From the NCBI GenBank assembly GCA_001606155.1, contig LODT01000034.1:783665-847664 (forward strand): 64,000 nucleotides of DNA. Direction: 5' to 3'. The notes beneath the pieces are model-generated. The model saw nothing but the letters and a program-made list of their open reading frames with translations, was not told the origin of the DNA and searched no databases. Source of the DNA: Tieghemostelium lacteum. Lineage: Eukaryota; Evosea; Eumycetozoa; Dictyosteliales; Raperosteliaceae. Below, in pieces: positions 58,655-64,000 of the stretch. A program made the translations under genes and the position numbers. Positions within the stretch are counted from its first letter, which is position 1. The number at the start of each line of letters is the position of its first letter.

Positions 58655-60055
58655 TTATTTTTTTGAATGTTTTGCTTTGGGGTTTGGAATATTGTACTGT
58701 TTCTCCATACCTTTATCCAATTGCAAAATGAAATTTACATACCTGATCTCTTTGAAACCTTCTGATAATGTAGGTTCAACTAGATTGGAATTAAAAATGT
58801 GATAAACCATCTCTGGGATATGTTTAACACCCAATGTTCTCTCTCTGAAATAATTCAAATGCATTGCCAAATCTTTTGGAGTTTGGAATTTAAAACATCT
58901 GACATTGGCACCATGTAATCTTGCCAATTCTATCCACTGTTGTCGTGTAGCTGGACTGGGGTTAGTGTTATCTATAACAACAGATTGCTTATTTGCCAGT
59001 GCATTTGTAGCATGTTTCTTTTGAGCTGGAAGTGCACCTAATGTATCACCATTTATAATAGCATAACCTTTAGGTCCAAAATACCTTTTAGCTAATGTTG
59101 ATTTACCACTAGCTGGATATCCAACAAAAATAACCATTTCAAAAGAACTTGATGTCAAAGACCCTCCTCCAACTAATATATCACCTGTAGTTTCTGCCTT
59201 GGGTATCAATGAGCTTAGATTGGCATCATAGGGTTTCTCACCGAGGAAGAATACCTCAGGTGTGTGAAAATCAATTCCAATAGTTTGTGCAAATGATGAA
59301 TCAGAACTAGAGAAATCAGCAGCAACACCAGGTTTCCAACCAGCAGGTCTACCAGCTGCATCACCAATGAAATAACATTGAGTTAAATCTACTGGTTGGC
59401 AATGGTCACCTTGAGAACAATGGTTAATCATCAGATCCCACATTGATCTATTAGGTTTCTTCATTGAATTATCACTGGTTGCTATAAATGCATTCAGTGG
59501 TATCGTTAATGTAGCTGCTATATTTCTAATCTTACTAGTAATGCTTTTGTACTTTTCTTGTGACATGTAAGGTCCTGATTTTATTCCACCCTGGTTAGTG
59601 AATATCACAACATGATATCCTTGTTTATGTAGCTGTACAAGTTTACCAGGAACTACTTTATCCCACCACATCCAATCTTCAGTACCCTGTGGATGAACTT
59701 TACCAGATCTAGTTTTTATCATTGTATGATCCATATCAAATGCTGCAATCTTTGATCTGCTTATATGCTCATCTAAATAAAATACACAAGTTTCATAAGT
59801 AATCCATTTATTCAAATCAAATTTTGATTTTTTCTTAACTGAATTTGTTAAACTAATAGTAGTGGCAGTAGTGGTTTTTGTTGTTGTGTTTTTAATTATT
59901 GGTGTTACTGTGGGAGGTATTGAATTTAGAGTTGGTAAATAAACAATTTCACCCTCAGAATCAGTATCTCTATCATCTTCATCATCAGGATGTGTATTTT
60001 CAAGTTTTCTAATTACATCTAATGGTAAATTTGTGTATGTTTTAATTATCACCAT
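58655..60055 (-). CDS. pnkp: Polynucleotide kinase 3'-phosphatase (PNKP), 466 aa
   Basis: PNKP restores 5'-phosphate and 3'-hydroxyl ends during DNA strand-break repair. The HAD phosphatase has AAFDMDHTMIKTRSG (DxDxT, about residues 106-120), VVIFTNQGGI, KKPNRSMWD and YFIGDAAGR. The kinase has Walker A VGYPASGKSTLAKRYF, NGDTLG and VVIDNTNPSPATR. The first about 85 residues are an acidic/Thr-rich linker and no FHA domain is visible, so docking to XRCC1/XRCC4-like partners as in mammals is not expected; plant and fungal Tpp1-like enzymes also differ here. The ATG at 60055 was chosen because the longer frame adds only a TTG codon. Ends in a Lys-rich tail. Confidence 0.95.
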   Translation of the reverse strand: MVIIKTYTNLPLDVIRKLENTHPDDEDDRDTDSEGEIVYLPTLNSIPPTVTPIIKNTTTKTTTATTISLTNSVKKKSKFDLNKWITYETCVFYLDEHISRSKIAAFDMDHTMIKTRSGKVHPQGTEDWMWWDKVVPGKLVQLHKQGYHVVIFTNQGGIKSGPYMSQEKYKSITSKIRNIAATLTIPLNAFIATSDNSMKKPNRSMWDLMINHCSQGDHCQPVDLTQCYFIGDAAGRPAGWKPGVAADFSSSDSSFAQTIGIDFHTPEVFFLGEKPYDANLSSLIPKAETTGDILVGGGSLTSSSFEMVIFVGYPASGKSTLAKRYFGPKGYAIINGDTLGALPAQKKHATNALANKQSVVIDNTNPSPATRQQWIELARLHGANVRCFKFQTPKDLAMHLNYFRERTLGVKHIPEMVYHIFNSNLVEPTLSEGFKEIRYVNFILQLDKGMEKQYNIPNPKAKHSKK

Positions 60056-60138
60056 CAACTCTAAATTTTAATCATTAAAATAAAAAAAATTAAAAAAAAA
60101 AATATAACTAAAATAAATATTTTTAATATATAATAATA

Positions 60139-60360
60139 TGTAAGACTTAAGTTATATTAAGGATAGTTATATTAAGTTCTAAAGTGTTATATGTATCTTT
60201 AACGTACTATAGACCCTACTGAACCACAATGGTTTAATGTTTATTATATATGTTTATTAGAGACCCTAGATCTCTCAATATTACTATATATGGAAATGTT
60301 ACTAGTTTTGTCTATTGTTCTATACTAAGACAAGTTACCTAAACAGACCAATGTCTGACA
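60139..60360 (-). repeat. LTR, left copy (3' LTR of the element)
   Basis: 222 bp, starts TGTAAGAC and ends GTCTGACA. Direct repeat of the copy at the right end of the element, nearly identical over its whole length. Adjoins the polypurine tract at 60361-60377. Confidence 0.93.
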
Positions 60361-61321
60361 ATCCCCCCTTTCTTCTTAGGATGGAATGTAAACTTCTGGA
60401 TCCTTATCTAAGACTTGGAACAGCTTTTGTAATAGTACACCACCACACTTATCAGACAGTACTAACAGTGATGTCACTACTTGATCTTTGTATTTGTCTT
60501 GCAGACATTCTTTCACAATATCTTTGGTAGCTTGTGAGACATTTGATTTCTCTTGATTGTAATTGACACTATCCTTGGTATAACCTTTGTCTTTAAGTTC
60601 TTCTGAGCTGATCCACTTTTTCTGGTTAGATATTTGTACTAAATATTCTACATGTTTCTTAGCACTCTTTCTCTTACCAGTTACCCATCTTTTAGCCATT
60701 ATACGTAACATTCCAACACCCATTCTAGAGTTAAGTATCTTTTCAACTAGACTAGCAATCTCTTTAGTCTTGGTTGGCTCCTTTTCCTCTAGCTCAAATA
60801 ATTCTATAACATTATTTCTCCATTTGTTGGTTCTTTCGTCTTTTTCTTTCTTTAGAATTTCTATCCATTCTTTCAGATGATTTGAGTTCTTTATATCAAT
60901 GTAAGATTCCAATTCTATCTTCTTGAACTTCTCAATATCCATGAGCAAATCATCCAATATTCTATGAGCAGCTTCTTCATCACCATTTCTGGAATTTCGT
61001 TGAAGATACTCCATCCACCTTTTTCCTTTGGTATTTTCAGATTCTGTAGAGACACTACTATCCAATGATCCCATAATGCTTTTACCTTGGACTCCTGCTA
61101 ACTCTTGGTGCACTACATGTTGTAAAGTCCCAGATTGATAATCGTCACCATCAACCTCGTCTACGAGCATATCAGTCACCCTTTTAGCCCTGTCCTCCGG
61201 CAGTAAACTTACCAGTTGTTGGTTTACAACCTCATTTACTACCCTTTTACCAGCATTATCCAATTTTCCTTGTAGATCTACTTGCATTTGATCATTGTGA
61301 AGTACAGGTTGTTGACCTACA

Positions 61322-61842
61322 ACCCCTTCTACCAACGTTATATCCTGTAGTGGACCCGGTTGAAGACCATCAACTCCATCTACTAACGTTTCGTCTTGTA
61401 GTGTGCCGGTTGAAGACCATCAACCCTATCTACTAACGCTATATCCTGTAGTGGACCCGGTTGAAGACCATCAACCCTATCTACTAACGTTATATCCTGT
61501 AGAGTGCCCGGTTGAGACCATCAACCCATCTACTAACGTTATATCCTGTAGAGTACCCGTTGAGACTATCAACCCTATCTACTAACGTTATATCCTGTAG
61601 AGTACCCGGTTGAAGACCATCAACCCTATCTACTAACGTTATATCCTGTAGAGTACCCGGTTGAAGACCATCAACCATCTACTAACGTTATCTTGTAGAG
61701 TGCCCAGTTGAGACCATCAACCCATCTACTAACGTTATATCCTGTAGAGTACCCGGTTGAAGCCCATCAACCATCTACTAACGTTATATCCTGTAGAGTA
61801 CCCGGTTGAGACCATCAACCCATCTACTAACGTTATATCTCG
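61322..61842 (-). repeat. Minisatellite, about 11 units of 46-51 bp, inside the LTR element
   Basis: Tandem units containing CTACTAACGTTATATCCTGT and GTTGAAGACCATCAAC. Complete units are 51 bp and on the minus strand encode the 17-residue unit VDGLQPGTLQDITLVDR. Several units are shorter. The coding periodicity shows the array grew while under a reading frame. Confidence 0.93.
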
Positions 61843-62372
61843 TGTTGCAGCACCATCGGTCCCATCACTACAGTCCAACACAGCATCTATGTTCTCCCAT
61901 TGCTTTTAGTAGGATTCAGGTCTGTCAGTACAATATCAGTGGTTCTCGTAATATATTTATTCCATAATTCTCTATTGGCCTCCTTGCCAATCTTCAAAGG
62001 TTCATCAACCTCCATATCATATGGTATATTACTATTACTATTGACATCCATGTCAATCTGCAGAGATTCATCAATCTCAATACCCTTATCGGTATTCCTA
62101 TCCAGACCTTCAGGTCTAACCACCGACTCCACATCATTAATTATAATAGGCACATCTACCCTAATCTCTTCGTACCAAACTCTATCTAGCGAAGCATCAG
62201 CTTCTATGTAAAATCTCTTGTCATAGTCAGGTATACAAACAACCCTTTTTTACATACCAAATCTTTTACCACTATATAAAAAATTTTTCCCATTTTTAAT
62301 AAATGTTGACTTTTGAAAAATAATTTTTAACAGATAAATAATATGAGGTTTTAAAATCCTAAGTTATCGCCA

Positions 62373-62598
62373 TGTAAGACTTAAGTTATATTAAGGATAG
62401 TTATATTAAGTTCTAAAGTGTTATATGTATCTTTAACGTACTATAGACCCTACTGAACCACAATGGTTTAATGTTTATTATATATGTTTATTAGAGACCC
62501 TAGATCTCTAGATATTACTATATATGGAAATGTTACTAGTTTTGTCTATTGTTCTATACTAAGACAAGTTACCTAAACAGACCAATGTCTGACAGACA
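62373..62598 (-). repeat. LTR, right copy (5' LTR of the element)
   Basis: Direct repeat of the left LTR, about 99% identical, with a short tandem GACA at its outer end. Its inner edge abuts the primer-binding site at 62361-62372 without a gap. Confidence 0.93.
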
Positions 62599-62825
62599 AT
62601 AATATTAAAATTATAATTGATATTAATGAATAAATATACAATTAAATAATCATTAATCATCTTTTAAAAAATAAGATTATTTTTTCATAAGTTTTAAATT
62701 AACAGTGTGGGTATAAAGAGAATCGAGAGACAGTATTGGTATATCACATTAATATGAATTTCAAATGAACTAGAGTGATAATTTAAATTGGTAGTTTAAT
62801 TATTGAATTTATTTTTATAGTTGAA

Positions 62826-64000
62826 TTATTTACATATTTCTATATCATCTTCTTCATTTATATCAGGATATTGATCTTTAGAATAATTTTGTGGGATTTC
62901 ATTTTCATATTCACTTTCGCTTATTGTTTCATTTTCAAATTCAAAGTCATCTTCAATCTCATTTTCATTTTCGCTTATTGTTTCATTTTCAATTTCATAG
63001 TCATCATCGCTTATTACTTCAATGTCAATTTCAAAGTCATCATCAATCACATTATCAATCTTCTGAGAAGTAAAATTATTTCCATTTTGAGAAGTGTTTT
63101 TTTTTTTTAAACGTTTTTCTTCATCTTCATCGTTTTCACTATTATCAATTCTATTTCGCTTTTGAGGTGGATTATTTTTTTTTTTATTCATCTTTATAGC
63201 CATTTAACAATGTTAATGCATTAGGTACCAAACTTAAAGTGGGGAAATATGTTTCTTTGTCTGGCTCCGCGTTTTGAACCAAGTTTACATCCTTTTTCAG
63301 AATATTTTTAATTATTTGTTTTGCTTTTTTACTTTCTGACTCAACTAATTTTCCATTATATTTGATATAATTATTTGTAATATCAATAGAGTTAATGTTT
63401 TTTATCAATATTTTAGAGAGTTCAGGTGAATTAAAACATAACTATATCAAGAAATTAGTTAATTTATCTTTTTTATTTAAATAATATAATTACTTACATA
63501 TACTCCTGCATACAAAGTATGGACAAAATTTCTATTTGCATCACCAATACAAATTCTACCTTTATCTGTATCAGTAGAGATCATTAGTTTTTCATGTTTA
63601 TCTTTTTTTTCTTTACCATTGTTATCATTTTTCCAACTTTCAATATTAATGACACCCCATTCTTTTTCATTAATTATTGATGGAATTGGAACTCTCGATG
63701 GCTGTTTCTGTAATATATTATATTTTTTCAAATTAATTTAGTCAAATATTTAAAGAATAAAATTCTTCACTTACAAAAGTTGATACTAAAAATATAGATT
63801 TTTCCCAAATTGAAATCATGGTAAATGGATCAGTGATGGAGCATGTTTTAACTTTGTAAAATTTATAATGTTTTTTTGAATCTAATTTTGAAGATTTTAC
63901 CTGGTCTCTTAATTTTGAAATATCCATTAAATCTTTTACATTTCTCTGGGCTGATATTAATATTAATTCATTTCTAGATGTTCTATCCAAATTATATTTA
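62826..64000 (-). CDS. Unknown multi-exon protein, 5' part beyond window; acidic C-terminus
   Basis: Exons 64000-63775 (partial), 63707-63498 and from 63441 on join in phase 0 at good GTAAG/AG sites. The protein starts mid-sequence (NLDRTSRNELILISAQRNVKD). It has beta-rich segments (ICIGDANRNFVHTLYAGVY) and a Lys-rich middle, with no family I can name. The third exon's frame stops at 63184, whereas a second frame from 63203 carries a strongly acidic tail (EDEEKRLKKKN, then repeated ENET and EIED units) to 62826. The two frames overlap by 20 bp beside an A11 run. One gene with an indel in the assembly, or an unusual short intron, seems likelier than two genes. Confidence 0.55.

Larger units (their letters stand above)
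60139..62598 (-). mobile_element. Non-autonomous LTR retrotransposon, about 2.46 kb, minus orientation
   Basis: Two direct repeats of about 222 bp starting TG and ending CA flank 2.0 kb of internal sequence. On the minus strand, TGGCGATAACTT follows the 5' LTR directly and is a primer-binding site. A polypurine tract (AAGAAGAAAGGGGGG) precedes the 3' LTR. ATAATA lies on both flanks, fitting a target-site duplication, though in AT-rich sequence. The internal part has a 319-codon frame (61335-60376), a minisatellite, and a shorter frame (62153-61887). No protease, reverse transcriptase, RNase H or integrase motif is seen, so it would depend on another element. The frame product is Lys/Glu-rich and helical, possibly gag-like, with no recognised zinc knuckle. 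The coding region looks broken by a few interruptions. The LTRs are about 99% identical, so insertion is recent. The family is not identified. Confidence 0.88.

Noticed and set aside
61322-61842. CRISPR-like array
   Set aside because: Units are directly adjacent without distinct spacers, and the array lies inside an LTR element of a eukaryote.
62871-63110. Plus-strand Phe/Ile-rich frames opposite the acidic tail
   Set aside because: Mirror of Glu/Asn/Ile codons; repetitive and without domain signal.

Overview
This is nuclear DNA from a dictyostelid social amoeba. Protein-coding genes are dense and intron-poor. Introns are about 60-130 bp, very AT-rich, and mostly run GTAAG/GTATG to TAG. Intergenic spacers are short with long A and T runs, proteins carry Asn (AAT) and Gln (CAA) tracts, and stops are mostly TAA. 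The species cannot be told from the sequence. Many gene models below come from joining exons whose phases match at plausible splice sites. ATG was required for starts, because several of the longest open frames open with TTG or GTG.

1-24 kb: a leucine-rich-repeat-like fragment, an unknown two-exon gene, exocyst EXO84, SEH1, a mitoribosomal mS38-like gene, NUF2, an SDR enzyme, NDC1, NOP53, C1D/LRP1, a Trk-type cation transporter, a tRNA-Asn, a multi-exon zinc-finger/transposase-like gene whose internal 626 bp lies inverted between perfect 52-bp inverted repeats, and NUP88. Three nuclear-pore genes (SEH1, NDC1, NUP88) sit within 18.6 kb.

24-42 kb: two related B-box/coiled-coil/Kelch-like genes flank an NmrA-type SDR gene. 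Next come a large RasGAP-Roc-COR-kinase-WD40 (Roco family) gene, a small gene fragment, PIG-N, CCDC47, COQ5 and a small secreted WAP-domain protein.

42-64 kb: a SAM-domain protein with a Crinkler-type NTPase-nuclease module, a peroxisomal acyl-CoA oxidase whose PTS2 signal spans a splice junction, a mitochondrial PPR protein head-to-head (13 bp between ATGs) with a folliculin-interacting protein gene, FAM98, a RhoGEF and PNKP. A young non-autonomous LTR retrotransposon with a 17-codon minisatellite follows. A partial multi-exon gene runs off the right edge.

The genes are mostly unlinked housekeeping functions: nuclear pore and kinetochore, ribosome and rRNA processing, GPI-anchor and ER biogenesis, ubiquinone synthesis, DNA repair and small-GTPase signalling. 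No operon logic is expected. The most unusual parts are the inverted cassette at 17.8-18.5 kb, the SAM-Crinkler gene, the Roco protein with an aberrant P-loop and a RasGAP domain, the WAP protein and the LTR element.
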